Counted from the stretch's first letter, positions 47,401-56,785 are shown. The stretch: 64,000 nt of DNA from CAZMNY01 sp964635375 (GCA_964635375.1 CAZWOU010000008.1:13688-77687), one strand, 5' to 3'. Numbers and translations are program-made. The notes: a model not told the origin generated them from the letters alone.

Positions 47401-47946
47401 AATCAGAGTATGCCGATCGGCTTCCGGGGCCATTGGCAGCTGAGCCCTAGCCAGACGTTTGAGTACATACTGGTCGACGGCATTTCGCACTCGGGCTTGA
47501 TTCGCCACTTCGGGAGGATCGCGACGAACTGGCGGATCGTACGACCAGTGGTTCGAATAATGGGCGCCTTGCTCGATCCACAACCTCAGCGTTTCAGCTT
47601 CACTCTTTGACAGCGGCTCACCGTTCTCCTCGGGCGGCATCCGCTCATCACCTTCGGCCGTGAGGCGCAACAGCAAGTGACTCTCCTTCGGTTTGCCGGG
47701 GACAACCGCCCGGTTGCCATCTCGATCGGCGCCGGCGCTCTCTAGTTTGTCGAGACGAAGATCAGCCTCCCTAGTATCTTCATCCGGGCCGTGACAAATG
47801 AGACATCGATTAGAGAGAATCGGTCGGACATCTCGGTTGAAGTCAATCTCGGCCGCAAGCGAAGGGCTAGTCAGCACGCCGAGCGCGACGCCCAGCGCGG
47901 TTCGGATCAGGCACTGAGGCGCATTTCGATGAGGCAATCGCATCAT
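44428..47946 (-). CDS. PSD1-DUF1549-F5/8C-DUF1553 exported heme protein
   Basis: 1172 aa from the ATG at 47946; a tandem ATG at 47943 is equal. Much more open frame lies upstream but without motifs, and this start gives a leader (LIRTALGVALGVLTSPSLAA). PSD1 cytochrome with C-LI-C-H at about residue 50; DUF1549 (TLIRRLALDLTGIPPTPEQV); a CAQCHNHKYDP motif; a middle discoidin-like F5/8 type C segment (WWELDLGRDADVDRIDIWNRTD); then DUF1553 (VVVNRYWEQIFGVGLVAT). The added sugar-binding-like domain suggests attachment to glycans. It leads the DUF1501 gene at 42933 in a two-gene operon. Confidence 0.9.
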   Translation of the reverse strand: MMRLPHRNAPQCLIRTALGVALGVLTSPSLAAEIDFNRDVRPILSNRCLICHGPDEDTREADLRLDKLESAGADRDGNRAVVPGKPKESHLLLRLTAEGDERMPPEENGEPLSKSEAETLRLWIEQGAHYSNHWSYDPPVRRDPPEVANQARVRNAVDQYVLKRLARAQLPMAPEADRHTLIRRLALDLTGIPPTPEQVAQFVEDRDPKAYEKLVTRLLASPAFGERWASMWLDLARYADSAGYANDPPRSIWMYRDWVIKAINNNMPFDQFTIEQLAGDLLENSTPAQQIATAFHRNTLTNSEGGTSDEEFRNVAIIDRVNTTMQVWMGATIRCAQCHNHKYDPLSQKDFFRIYAFFNNTADADRADESPLLRVFSEEQEQQRAKLQEMIDGLKLKLTPPTEVVQQRLADWEKRFKRAKWRSIKPLRVSSSAGADFEIDDEHRVHASGVRADKDTYRLEFAADGQPISALRLEVLPAASDSAKPLPSGGPGRAEGGNFVLSEIVLSAGPGDGQSRRGRFVRIALPGLNRFLHMAEVQVFSGAENLAAKGKAKQSTTGFDGLASLAIDGNTDGDYEAKSVSHTATGDKSPWWELDLGRDADVDRIDIWNRTDNNLQSRLDGFVVSLLDSDRNIVWTQTNAKAPKREHTASLDGLSGVDFVAASQSYAQATSGGNPYAAWHASSSIDRDAKGAKWGWAVGGETGKANAAAFVLDSPIKFDADGKLVVLLKQNYGEGSLLGRFRLSVSSTPRPIYLLPNAVSDALNVVADNRTSIQNKAMLDFYRSIDKPSKALIDEIAAIEKRKAAIKATTTPVMTELAKGKRRTTKIQIRGNFMVTTDVVNEGTPTAFHAYPKNAPMNRLGFARWLVDKKNPLTARVVVNRYWEQIFGVGLVATSEEFGSQGDLPSHPGLLDFLAVELMDRDWDVKQLLRLIVSSSTYRQSSFASPALIERDPENRLLARGPRFRLSAEMVRDQALSVAGLLSKKMHGPSVRPLRPKLGLKAAFGGSTDWETSPGEDRHRRALYTSWRRSLPYPSMATFDAPTRNVCTIRRGRTNTPLQALVTLNDPAYVEAAQALARRMATHTGTDVERAAYGFRLCTSRSPKAAEVEKLTALFHRAVEIFEAAPERAKQLATEPLGPLEGKQVEIGYARLAAWTTVANVLLNLDEMLVKQ

Positions 47947-48087
47947 GGGGCTCTTCGGGAAAGCGGGCGGCATGCGGCAGAGGCGGGTCTGAATATCGTA
48001 CACCGAAAGTGCATGGGAAATCGAGTCTTTGTGCATTGCGGCATCCAGGATCGCTCCGCCGCCGCCTTCCCAATACAAAGTCTGCCA

Positions 48088-48129
48088 AGAAAAAGTAGCC
48101 GCCGAGCTACCCGAAGGCCACCCGGCGGC
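48088..48129 (-). terminator. Terminator of the PQQ-propeller gene
   Basis: On the minus strand a GC-rich stem of up to 14 pairs, several of them G-U and one mismatched (48129-48116 against 48111-48098), closes on a TTCG tetraloop and is followed by TACTTTTTCTT. It is about 105 bp past the stop at 48233. A second short hairpin (GTCCCC/GGGGAC, 48138-48153) lies between. Confidence 0.65.
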
Positions 48130-48232
48130 TGAGCGGATGTCCCCACAAGGGGACCGGTATTGAACCACGTCAGCGCCGCCTTGTTCCGCGGCTGGCCTCC
48201 TGATTCTTCGCCTTTTTTGTGAATCCCCGCCC

Positions 48233-49501
48233 CTACTCGGCGCCCGCCTTGCCGATGCAGTAAAGCGTGGTTGTCGAGCGGATAAAGATCTGGCCGTCCA
48301 GCAACACTGGTGTGGCGACAGTGAATTCACCGTCGAGCGTATTCGAGGCGAGCAGTTTGGCCTCATCGCCCATGTCAGCGACGACGAAGGTCTCGCCATC
48401 CTCGCGAGTCAGGTAGATTCGATCCCCTGCCAAGACAGGCGAACTGCTGTAGCCGCTGCGGGTCTTCGGCACCTTAATCGTCCAAATCTGCTTCCCGGTC
48501 TTTGCATCCAAACAGAACAGTTGTCCTTTGTCCTTGCACACGAATACACGACCCGCTTTTGCGGCGGGCGTAGGGACATCCGCAGAGGGGCCAGTGAGCG
48601 TCCACGCCACATGAGACTTGGTCACGTCGCCCTCGCCGCCCATGCGAATCGACGTCAAAGTCCCTCCCCTCGCATAGGGCGCGACCACGGTTCCATCAAT
48701 TGTCACGGGGGAGGCAATCGAGCGATAGTATTTGTGTGAGGTCGGGTTGAGCCCGCCAACGCGCCAAACTTCCTTGCCGTCTTCTGCATTGTGCAGCGTA
48801 ACGTGATCGGCGCCGAGCACGATCAATCGTTGACGCCCGTCCACCGTGACGACCAACGGAGTTGAGTAGCTTTGCGCGGCCTCCTCGGGCGCGTCGAGCA
48901 TGCGATCTTGCTTCCAAGCCAGCTCACCGGTCTGTTTATCGAAAGCCGCCAAGTAGGATGGGCCGCTCTGCATGCAGGCGACGACAACGTGGTTCTTCGT
49001 CAGCACGGGCGAAGTGCCGAGGTCCCACCAAAGCGTATCTTTGTCGATCTCTTTCTGTAGGTTCTTGGACCAGACAAGCTGGCCGTCAAAACCGACACAG
49101 GCCAAGTCACCGCTCTTGAAGTATGCATAGACGTTCTTCCCGTCCGTTGCCGGCGAAGGGTTGCTTCCGGTGGCTTTCTTGTGCTTGCCGGGTCGTTCCT
49201 TGCCAAGTCGCAGCGACCATTTGCTGACGCCGTCGGCACGATTGAAACAATGCAGCATGTTGCTGCCCTCCCCGTCCCCGCTCGTGATGAACAGATGGTC
49301 GTTCCAAATCGCTGGAGTCGAACTGCCCTCGCCGGGCAGCTTGACTTTCCAGGCAATGTTCTTGTCCGCGCTCCACTCAAGCGGGTAGTCCGATCCGCGA
49401 GCGACGCCGTCGTAATTTGGACCCCGCCAATTCGGCCAATTGTCCGCCCAGACATTCGCCGGCGCAAGAACCGCCAAGAACAACGCACATCGAAACAACA
49501 T
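48233..49501 (-). CDS. Exported PQQ-like beta-propeller protein
   Basis: 422 aa with signal peptide (LFRCALFLAVLAPANVWA). It begins NWPNWRGPNYDGVARGSDYPLEW, the common opening of planctomycete PQQ-binding-like repeat proteins, and then has propeller blades such as NIAWKVKLPGEGSSTPAIW, LVWSKNLQKEI, LAWKQDRMLD, KEVWRVGGLN and GKQIWTIKVP. No heme motif. Whether it binds a quinone is not shown; many relatives are simple structural propellers. It is divergent from the PVC heme gene at 49790 with about 290 bp between, which holds no other gene. Confidence 0.87.
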   Translation of the reverse strand: MLFRCALFLAVLAPANVWADNWPNWRGPNYDGVARGSDYPLEWSADKNIAWKVKLPGEGSSTPAIWNDHLFITSGDGEGSNMLHCFNRADGVSKWSLRLGKERPGKHKKATGSNPSPATDGKNVYAYFKSGDLACVGFDGQLVWSKNLQKEIDKDTLWWDLGTSPVLTKNHVVVACMQSGPSYLAAFDKQTGELAWKQDRMLDAPEEAAQSYSTPLVVTVDGRQRLIVLGADHVTLHNAEDGKEVWRVGGLNPTSHKYYRSIASPVTIDGTVVAPYARGGTLTSIRMGGEGDVTKSHVAWTLTGPSADVPTPAAKAGRVFVCKDKGQLFCLDAKTGKQIWTIKVPKTRSGYSSSPVLAGDRIYLTREDGETFVVADMGDEAKLLASNTLDGEFTVATPVLLDGQIFIRSTTTLYCIGKAGAE

Positions 49502-49789
49502 ATTTCACCGCTCCCATAATTGGTTCATTCAAGCGAGTCCCTGAGCCTGGCCTCGCTGCGAGGTCAACCGGCCCAATACAAAGACGTTCGCCAGCGCAAG
49601 GACGATCCCAGTATAGCTGGTCCTCGCGTGGCGGGGGCCAATGGCGACTTGGCAGGCATCTCGTTCCGTCGTCTGCATCCGGAAAAGTGGAGGATAATTC
49701 TCCACTTCCATCGTGGCCATTTGACACGGTTGGAACTGGTCACCTACCATCAAACGTCTCAGATTCCGACTCCTGTACGCGAGCCCAAC

Positions 49790-52700
49790 ATGCATCACCG
49801 CCGTAATATCCTCTTGTGGTTCTCCGCCTCTCTCATTCTGGGCGGCGTCAGACTTGTGGCGGCGGAAGTCAGCCAGCAGCCACCGGCGCGCCAGCCGTCG
49901 ATCGTCGTTGGTGCAAAGTCCGCGCAGGAAGAAGCTGCCCAAACCAGCCCCGCAACTGCGGCCGCAAGCAAGAGTCAACTGATCGGCAAAGGGCCGCAAG
50001 TTCAGTGGATCTGGGGGCCCAAACCCAAGCAGCAATCGTATTTTCTCCGCAAGGAGTTCGAGGCCCAGTCGGATTCCGCAGTCTTAATCGCAACCTGCGA
50101 CAACCAGATGACGGTCTGGCTCAACGGAACCGAGGTAGCGAAGAGTACAAGTTGGGAGCGGCCGGTCCTGGTCGACGTCAGCAAGGCCATTAAGCGAGGC
50201 AAGAACACGCTATTGGTCGAAGCGGGCAATCAGGGAGGCGTGGCGGGGTTCGCTCTCAAACTCGTCGCGGGCTCGACCTATGTGGTGAGCGACGCCTCTT
50301 GGTCCTCCGCCAACTTGAAGGACTCGGCCAATTGGGGCGAGACCGTGAAACTGGCCAGCATGGGTGCGAGCCCATGGGGTGACGTCTTTCGATCCCCGAA
50401 ACAGTCGCTGCCTTCATCCACACCGAGAAACGTGTTTCAGTTGCAAGCCGGATTCCAGGTCGATCTGCTCTATACAGTGCCTCGTGATCAACAGGGATCC
50501 TGGGTCTCAATGGCCTTCGATAACAAAGGCCGCATCATCGCGTCCGACCAAGGCGGTAAGGGACTCTATCGAATAACGCCAAGCAAGCTCGGCACGGACG
50601 AGCCGACGCGAGTCGAGAAACTTGACGTGGCGATCACATCGGCCCATGGGCTGCTCTACGCATTTGAGAGTCTGTATGTCTCGGTCAACGGCGGGCCGGG
50701 AAGCGGGCTTTATCGTCTTCGCGACACCAACGGCGACGATCAGTACGATGAGCGTAACAAGCTGATGGCGTTGCGCGGCGGCGGTGAGCACGGCCCGCAT
50801 GCGGTCCGACTCTCGCCCGATGGCAAGTCGTTGTACGTCATTGCCGGCAATCACACCGACCCCCCCAAGTACAACGCCAAGCGTTTGGCGGGCCGTTGGG
50901 ATGAAGACCTGTTGCTCCCGCGCCAATGGGACGCCCGCGGTCACGCCCGCGGCAAACTTGCGCCCGGCGGTTGGATCGCCAAGACGGACCCGGAGGGCAA
51001 GCAGTGGGAGATCATCAGCATTGGCTACCGGAACCCCTACGACATGGACTTCAACGTCGATGGCGAGCTGTTCGCCTACGACGCCGATATGGAATGGGAC
51101 ATGGGATCGCCTTGGTACCGTCCCACGCGTGTGGTTCATGCGACCAGCGGAAGCGAGTTCGGCTGGCGGAGCGGCACGGGAAAATGGCCGACCTATTTCG
51201 TCGATAGCTTGCCGCCCACCGTTGAGATCGGTCCCGGTTCTCCAGTGGGCGCTACGTTTGGGTACGGCGCCAAGTTTCCCGCGAAGTACCAGCGCGCGCT
51301 CTATATACTCGACTGGACCTTCGGCACGATCTACGCCATCCACATGACGCCCCAAGGCGCCTCCTACGTCGGACAGAAAGAAGAGTTTCTTTCGCGAACG
51401 CCGTTGCCCTTGACCGACGCCGACGTGGGTCCGGACGGCGCGTTGTACTTCACCGTGGGCGGCCGCAACACCCAATCGGCACTGTATCGCGTTACCTACA
51501 GCGGTGACGAACCGACAACGCCGGCCGTGGAGCCGGATAGCCAATTCGCGTCGCTTCGAGCATCGAGGCGGCTACTTGAGACGTATCACCGCCAAGATGC
51601 GGAAGGCGCGAAGGCAATCCCGCTGGCCCTGGAACACCTTCATAATCAGGATCGACACATAAGATATGCGGCGCGAACCGCACTGGAACACCAAGATGTT
51701 GCAACGTGGCGAGACCAGGTGCTAGATCTGCAGGACGCAAAGGCTTTGATCACCGGCTGTGTCGCCTTGGCTAGGAGCGGAGTCGAAGCGGATCAACCGC
51801 TCGCGCTCGAGGCGCTGGCCAGGATCAGCTTTGGCGGTCTCACTGAGACTCAACAGCTGGAATTGCTGCGTGCCTACGCATTGGTGTTCATTCGACTGAA
51901 ACCAGCCGACCGAGAAACCTCGTCAACGCTGGTGAAGAGCTTGGCGCCTCATTACCCGGCCAAGAGCAATCGGGTAAATCGCGAACTCAGTCGATTGTTG
52001 GTCTATTTGAATTCGCCGACCGTCGTTGGCAAGACATTGGAACTGATGCATGGCGAGAAGACGAAACATGACAGTTCGATTCCCGAGTTGCTTTCCCGCA
52101 ATCCAGGTTACGGCGGCACGATCGCTCAGATGTTGGCAAACATGCCCGACCTGCAGAAGCTTCACTACGCGTTCATGCTTCGCAATATGAAGTTTGGGTG
52201 GACGTTGGAGGAGCGCCGCAGCTATTTCGCCTGGCTCGCAAAGGAGCGTTCACTCAAGGGAGGCGCCAGCTATCAGGGGTTCATCGACAACATTCAAAAA
52301 GACGCTCTGGCCAACGCAACGGAAAACGAGCGGACTGCACTTGCCGCCAGCGAGGCGCCGAAGCCCCCTGCGGAAGCTGATCTGCCCAAACCCATCGGAC
52401 CCGGCAGAAAATGGACGACCGATGAGATCGTCTCGCTGGCTTCGAATTCGCTTCACGGCCGAGATTATCAAGCGGGGCGTCGAGCGTTCGCGGCCGCCAA
52501 GTGCATTTCCTGCCACCGATTCGCGGGCGAAGGCGGCGCCACGGGCCCCGATCTAACCAACACGGCGGGGCGGTTCAGCATCCGCGACGTCAGCGAATCG
52601 GTTGTCAGGCCGAGTCGGGTGATCTCGGACCAGTATCGAGCCATGGCGATCATCACCGATGGCGGCAAATCGTATGTCGGCCGCGTGATTTCCTCCGACG

Positions 52701-52909
52701 ACAAGACGATCACGATCATGGCCGATCCCGTCGATGCCACAAAAATCGTCGTCATCGACCGAGATGAAATCGAATCCATGCAGCCGTCTCGCGTTTCGCT
52801 GATGCCGTCGGAAACGTTCGACCAACTCAACGAAGATGAGGTGTTGGATTTGCTTGCCTACCTGGTCTCTCGGGGCGACCCGAACTCGAGGGAGTTCCAG
52901 GGAAATTAG
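49790..52909 (+). CDS. PVC-type membrane-bound heme protein with sugar-dehydrogenase-like propeller (TIGR02603)
   Basis: 1039 aa from the ATG at 49790; the longer frame upstream has no motifs. Leader NILLWFSASLILGGVRLVAA. In order: a jelly-roll-like binding domain (about 60-200; WIWGPKPKQQSYFLRKEFE), a six-bladed glucose/sorbosone-dehydrogenase-like propeller (about 220-570; RIIASDQGGKGLYRI, GPHAVRLSPDGKSLYVIAGN, GYRNPYDMDFNVDGELFAYD), HEAT-like repeats (about 590-760), and a C-terminal TIGR02603 cytochrome with C905-IS-C908-H909. It is probably an exported sugar oxidoreductase, passing electrons to its own heme. Confidence 0.9.
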   Translation: MHHRRNILLWFSASLILGGVRLVAAEVSQQPPARQPSIVVGAKSAQEEAAQTSPATAAASKSQLIGKGPQVQWIWGPKPKQQSYFLRKEFEAQSDSAVLIATCDNQMTVWLNGTEVAKSTSWERPVLVDVSKAIKRGKNTLLVEAGNQGGVAGFALKLVAGSTYVVSDASWSSANLKDSANWGETVKLASMGASPWGDVFRSPKQSLPSSTPRNVFQLQAGFQVDLLYTVPRDQQGSWVSMAFDNKGRIIASDQGGKGLYRITPSKLGTDEPTRVEKLDVAITSAHGLLYAFESLYVSVNGGPGSGLYRLRDTNGDDQYDERNKLMALRGGGEHGPHAVRLSPDGKSLYVIAGNHTDPPKYNAKRLAGRWDEDLLLPRQWDARGHARGKLAPGGWIAKTDPEGKQWEIISIGYRNPYDMDFNVDGELFAYDADMEWDMGSPWYRPTRVVHATSGSEFGWRSGTGKWPTYFVDSLPPTVEIGPGSPVGATFGYGAKFPAKYQRALYILDWTFGTIYAIHMTPQGASYVGQKEEFLSRTPLPLTDADVGPDGALYFTVGGRNTQSALYRVTYSGDEPTTPAVEPDSQFASLRASRRLLETYHRQDAEGAKAIPLALEHLHNQDRHIRYAARTALEHQDVATWRDQVLDLQDAKALITGCVALARSGVEADQPLALEALARISFGGLTETQQLELLRAYALVFIRLKPADRETSSTLVKSLAPHYPAKSNRVNRELSRLLVYLNSPTVVGKTLELMHGEKTKHDSSIPELLSRNPGYGGTIAQMLANMPDLQKLHYAFMLRNMKFGWTLEERRSYFAWLAKERSLKGGASYQGFIDNIQKDALANATENERTALAASEAPKPPAEADLPKPIGPGRKWTTDEIVSLASNSLHGRDYQAGRRAFAAAKCISCHRFAGEGGATGPDLTNTAGRFSIRDVSESVVRPSRVISDQYRAMAIITDGGKSYVGRVISSDDKTITIMADPVDATKIVVIDRDEIESMQPSRVSLMPSETFDQLNEDEVLDLLAYLVSRGDPNSREFQGN

Positions 52910-52981
52910 CCCATACTGGAATGAAGCCCCAAGGCTGAATTTCCCCCGCTCGATGATTCCCCCCTCCGCCACGGAGTTCTC

Positions 52982-54253
52982 ATGGCGACGTTCTTGGCTC
53001 AAGGTTCAACAACGACATCCTACACCGACGAGGAGCTTGCCGGCTGCTTGAAATCGGTCTTGGAGCGGCTCGGTCGAAGAGAACGCGTGCTGGCGATTCC
53101 TCCCGATTTCACTCGGTACAACAGTCGAGCTGGCGTGCTGGCATGTGCGGCCTACGAGCATTTCGGAGAAAACCTGGTCGATGTCATGCCCGCATTGGGA
53201 ACGCATTTCCCCATGGAGTCGTGGCAGATTGAGAAGATGTTTCCAGGCGTTCCGGCGTCGTTGATTCGCGAACATCGGTGGCGAGACGACGTGGTCACCA
53301 TTGGCGAGGTGTCGGCTGAGTTTGTCTCGCGTGTTACGGACGGGATCTGGGACAAGGCCTGGCCCGCTCAGCTGAACAAGCTGGTTTGGGACGGCGGCCA
53401 CGATCTGATCATGTCGATTGGGCAAGTCGTTCCCCACGAAGTCATCGGCATAGCCAACTACAATAAGAACATCTTTGTGGGGACCGGCGGTTCTCAGGGA
53501 ATCAACGAGAGTCACTTCATCGGCGCGGCGTATGGCATGGAGCGAATGATGGGCAAAGCGGACACCCCTCTTCGCCAAATCCTCAATCGAGCGCAAGATG
53601 ATTTCTGCCAACACTTGCCGTTGCTCTACGTGCTGACCGTGGTCGGCCAGGACGACGACGGCAACTTGGCGACGCGGGGCCTGTTCATCGGCGACGATCA
53701 TGATTGTTTTGAACGTGCGGCCGAGTTGGCTGTCGAGGTGAACTTCACCAAACTGCCGGAGCCATTGGAGCGAGTGGTTGTCTACTTGGATCCGGAGGAG
53801 TTTCACAGCACATGGCTTGGCAACAAGGCGGTCTATCGGACGCGGATGGCCATTGCGGATGGAGGCGAGTTGACAGTGGTTGCCCCAGGCGTGAAGACTT
53901 TTGGCGAAGACCCTCAAATTGACGCGTTGATCCGCAAGTACGGTTATCGAACGACGCCGGAGGTGATGGCGTTCATGGAAGGCAACGAGGACCTCCGCGC
54001 CAATCTCTCGGCCGCTGCCCACTTGATTCACGGCTCATCCGAAAACCGCTTTACGATCCGTTACTGCCCAGGTCACTTGACTCGTGAAGAAATTGAGGGA
54101 GTCGGCTACGAATACGCGAGTCCGGCGCCGATGCTCGAGCGTTACCCGTCGGCCAGCTTGCGCGACGGCTGGAACACGGATGTTGACGGCCAGCGGTTCT
54201 ATTACATCAGCAATCCAGCGCTGGGCCTTTGGGCTTGGGATCGCAAACTCTAG
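52982..54253 (+). CDS. LarA-like nickel-pincer racemase/epimerase
   Basis: 423 aa, DUF2088/LarA family. The signatures match lactate racemase: PDFTR (D42, R45), GTH at 73-75, and H152 with K162 ten residues later, the same spacing as LarA His174 and the Lys184 that carries the nickel-pincer cofactor. Surrounding sequence (VVPHEVIGIANYNKNIFVGTGG) is diverged from true LarA, so the substrate is probably another 2-hydroxy acid such as a sugar acid. No LarB, LarC or LarE gene is in the window; the cofactor would have to come from elsewhere. It starts 72 bp after the PVC gene. Confidence 0.85.
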   Translation: MATFLAQGSTTTSYTDEELAGCLKSVLERLGRRERVLAIPPDFTRYNSRAGVLACAAYEHFGENLVDVMPALGTHFPMESWQIEKMFPGVPASLIREHRWRDDVVTIGEVSAEFVSRVTDGIWDKAWPAQLNKLVWDGGHDLIMSIGQVVPHEVIGIANYNKNIFVGTGGSQGINESHFIGAAYGMERMMGKADTPLRQILNRAQDDFCQHLPLLYVLTVVGQDDDGNLATRGLFIGDDHDCFERAAELAVEVNFTKLPEPLERVVVYLDPEEFHSTWLGNKAVYRTRMAIADGGELTVVAPGVKTFGEDPQIDALIRKYGYRTTPEVMAFMEGNEDLRANLSAAAHLIHGSSENRFTIRYCPGHLTREEIEGVGYEYASPAPMLERYPSASLRDGWNTDVDGQRFYYISNPALGLWAWDRKL

Positions 54254-54346
54254 CGATGCTCATGGATGCGGTCCGTGATGGCTGGCATCCGAGCGGTACG
54301 CTATTGGGCTGGCCAGCGAATTTTCATACGACGGAGAAGATTGGAA

Positions 54347-55624
54347 TTGAACGAGACCGCGTCAAAGGGCGCCAAGGCGCCGAAGGGTAACCGCCGTCAA
54401 GCCGGCATGGTGTTCATTTTGATCACCCTGTTCATTGACATCCTTGGGATTGGCATCGTCATTCCCGTGCTCCCCGAGTTGGTCAAGGAATTCGTAGGGA
54501 ATGATACGTCGCATGCGGGAATCTATGTTGGCGTTATCGGCGCGTCGTACGCCTTGATGCAGTTTCTATTCGCGCCGGTGATGGGCGCGCTGTCGGACCG
54601 GTTCGGCCGGCGGCCCGTACTCCTGGCCGCATTGTTTGGGTTGGGCGTCGACTATTTGATCCAAGGATTCGCGCCCAGCATCGCTTGGCTGTTCGTCGGG
54701 CGAATCCTGGCTGGCGTGATGGGGGCTAGTTTTACGACGGCGAACGCCTATATCGCCGATGTCTCCACGCCAGAAAACCGAGCTCGAAATTTCGGCCTGG
54801 TGGGTGTCATGTTTGGTCTCGGATTTACCCTAGGTCCAACGCTTGGCGGTCTTCTAGGCGCATACTACTTGCGGATGCCATTCTTCGTTTCCGCCGGCCT
54901 GGCGTTGACCAATTGGCTGTACGGCTACTTCATCCTGCCTGAGTCGCTCCCTATCGATCAGCGCAGCGATATTTCCTTGGCCAAGATGAATCCACTCGGC
55001 ACGCTCGAACGGTTGCGAGCCTACCCCATCATTTCTGGCTTGGCGGCGGCGTTTGTCTGCATTTCGCTGGCTCAGCGAGGCCTGGAAAGCGTATGGGTGC
55101 TCTTTACAGGATCCCGTTTCGGCTGGGACAGACAAACGATTGGACTGACCCTCGGCCTCGTCGGGCTCACTGCCGCGATCGTGCAAGGGGGACTCGTGCG
55201 GCCGTGCATTCGCCGATTTGGCGAGCGTCGCACGGTGATCTTCGGCCTTTCGGTTTCCGCCATTACGTTTCTCGGCTATGGCTTGGCTTCCGAAGGCTGG
55301 ATGTTACTAGGCTGGATCGTGTTCGGAGCATTAGGGGGCGTCGCCGGGCCCGCAATTCAGAGCATAGTGGCAGGATCCGTTCCGCCATCCGAGCAAGGTA
55401 AGATTCAAGGGGCGATTGCCTCACTCATAAGTCTCACCAACATCACCGCGCCACTCGTGTTCACGACTTTTCTGTTCAGTTACTTCACGTCGAAACACGC
55501 GCCGATCCAACTTCCCGGCATTCCTTTTCTAATCGGATCTGTGCTCCTCGTCACGGCTTTACTGATCGTCATACGCGTATTCAAGCTCATACCAGAATCC
55601 GCCGTCTCGAAACCCCCGCCCTAG
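54347..55624 (+). CDS. MFS transporter, TetA-like
   Basis: 425 aa if the TTG at 54347 is used (GGAGA about 10 bp upstream); a TTG at 54341 or ATG at 54266 are alternatives, but the ATG would add a basic, non-hydrophobic extension. About twelve membrane segments. MFS motif A is GALSDRFGRRPVLL after the second helix, and the family match is TCR/Tet-like (FIDILGIGIVIPVLPELV; GPTLGGLLG). It exports a small compound by proton antiport; no evidence for a specific drug. Codon use is like its neighbours. Confidence 0.87.
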   Translation: MNETASKGAKAPKGNRRQAGMVFILITLFIDILGIGIVIPVLPELVKEFVGNDTSHAGIYVGVIGASYALMQFLFAPVMGALSDRFGRRPVLLAALFGLGVDYLIQGFAPSIAWLFVGRILAGVMGASFTTANAYIADVSTPENRARNFGLVGVMFGLGFTLGPTLGGLLGAYYLRMPFFVSAGLALTNWLYGYFILPESLPIDQRSDISLAKMNPLGTLERLRAYPIISGLAAAFVCISLAQRGLESVWVLFTGSRFGWDRQTIGLTLGLVGLTAAIVQGGLVRPCIRRFGERRTVIFGLSVSAITFLGYGLASEGWMLLGWIVFGALGGVAGPAIQSIVAGSVPPSEQGKIQGAIASLISLTNITAPLVFTTFLFSYFTSKHAPIQLPGIPFLIGSVLLVTALLIVIRVFKLIPESAVSKPPP

Positions 55625-55657
55625 CCGCCTCTTCTAAAACCACAACACGACATCGGG

Positions 55658-55759
55658 AGGCCCGAAGGGTCGTCTTTATGTGAGCCCGGGGTAGAGCTTC
55701 CCGCGGCGTTCGCCGCGAAGCGCCGCCCTGGGCTGACACAGGGCCGACCCTTCGGGCCT
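55658..55759. repeat. Long perfect inverted repeat with nested hairpins
   Basis: AGGCCCGAAGGGTCG (55658-55672) and its exact complement (55745-55759) enclose AGCCCGGGGTAGAGC, a CCGCGGCGTTCGCCGCG hairpin and CGCCGCCCTGGGCT, so the whole 100 bp can fold as a nested stem. It sits between two convergent genes (MFS transporter and amidohydrolase), where it could stop transcription from both sides. It has the look of a non-autonomous intergenic mobile repeat. Confidence 0.8.
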
Positions 55760-55828
55760 GAGGAACCTTAAGGAACGGTGAGGTCTTCGTTCAGGGCGGA
55801 TCCTGGAGGCGAGGCCGCGGGCATGTGG

Positions 55829-56785
55829 CTACCCAGCCTTGCCCTCGAGGGCTCGCATGGCGTTGTTGTAGAAGACATCTTCAAGCGCCGCAGGGTCCTT
55901 GATGAGACGGCGAAGAAGCGATTGTAGCCGCGTGTTGTAGCAGACGCCTTTGAAGGCCTTTCCGCGTCCGTCAAAGCAAGGACAATCGCTGCCAAACAGA
56001 ACTTGCTTGCGATTTCTTTGCAGGAAGCCGGCGGTGAAGTCTTCGTCTCGAGACAGCGCGCCGAAACCGCTGCCAGCAGACATATCCGCATACAGATTCG
56101 GGTAGTCGCCCATCAGTTTGTCGAGCAGACCGCCCGCTTTGACAGGGCCTTTTGGATAGAGCGACTCGGGAACGTCGGCGCTGATGTTGGCCCACCACGT
56201 CTGGGCGTGACCGATGATGCGAACACGCTTGTACCGCTTCAGGTACGTCTCCAGGTGTTCGGCCAATCCTTGGTTGTACCCTCTTGCGCCGTCTTGAAAG
56301 TGAATCGTGATCGGCCAGTTCAAGTCGTCGCAAAGCGCGATCACGCGTTCCACTCGCCGGTCGTTTAGGGGCAGATGTTCTTTCTGCTCCCCAACGCCTC
56401 GGCAACCGAGCAAATGATATGCTCGAATGCGCTGCAACACATCGTCCTTACGAATGTCGGTCTGGCAAAAAGGAATGATGCGGTCCGGGTATTTGTGGAA
56501 CGCGTGCAGCACCGTTTCACTCCGCAGCACGACTCCTCCTTCGCCCGTTTCGAGCGGCAGCACGAAGGCCTTCTTTGTGCCGGTCGCATCCATGTGCTTG
56601 ATCGTGTCCTCGATCGTTCGCTTGAAGTGATTTATGTGCAAGTGACAATCAAGCAACGGCGTCGCGTCGTCTTTCTCCTGTCCGTTCGCGAGCAAAGGCG
56701 CAGTCAGGCAACTCGCAACGGCGCCCGACGCGATAGCCGCGGTTTCGATGAACTTTCGGCGGGACGGATTTCGGCTTGTGCTCAT
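55829..56785 (-). CDS. Tat-exported amidohydrolase (PF04909-type)
   Basis: 318 aa from the ATG at 56785, which has GAGGGA five bases upstream. Tat leader SRRKFIETAAIASGAVASC. Metal-binding features: LLDCHLHINHF, IHFQDGARG, IGHAQTWW and LFGSDCPCFDG, matching the TIM-barrel amidohydrolase-2 family. The Cys-rich end (SDCPCFDGRGKAFKGVC) is unusual. It could hydrolyse or decarboxylate a ring or lactone; not resolvable. Confidence 0.87.
   Translation of the reverse strand: MSTSRNPSRRKFIETAAIASGAVASCLTAPLLANGQEKDDATPLLDCHLHINHFKRTIEDTIKHMDATGTKKAFVLPLETGEGGVVLRSETVLHAFHKYPDRIIPFCQTDIRKDDVLQRIRAYHLLGCRGVGEQKEHLPLNDRRVERVIALCDDLNWPITIHFQDGARGYNQGLAEHLETYLKRYKRVRIIGHAQTWWANISADVPESLYPKGPVKAGGLLDKLMGDYPNLYADMSAGSGFGALSRDEDFTAGFLQRNRKQVLFGSDCPCFDGRGKAFKGVCYNTRLQSLLRRLIKDPAALEDVFYNNAMRALEGKAG

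Noticed and set aside
44428..48399. Very long 1323-codon version of the DUF1549/F5-8C gene
   Set aside because: The first ~150 codons run through the terminator of the neighbouring gene and lack motifs; the signal peptide starts at 47946.
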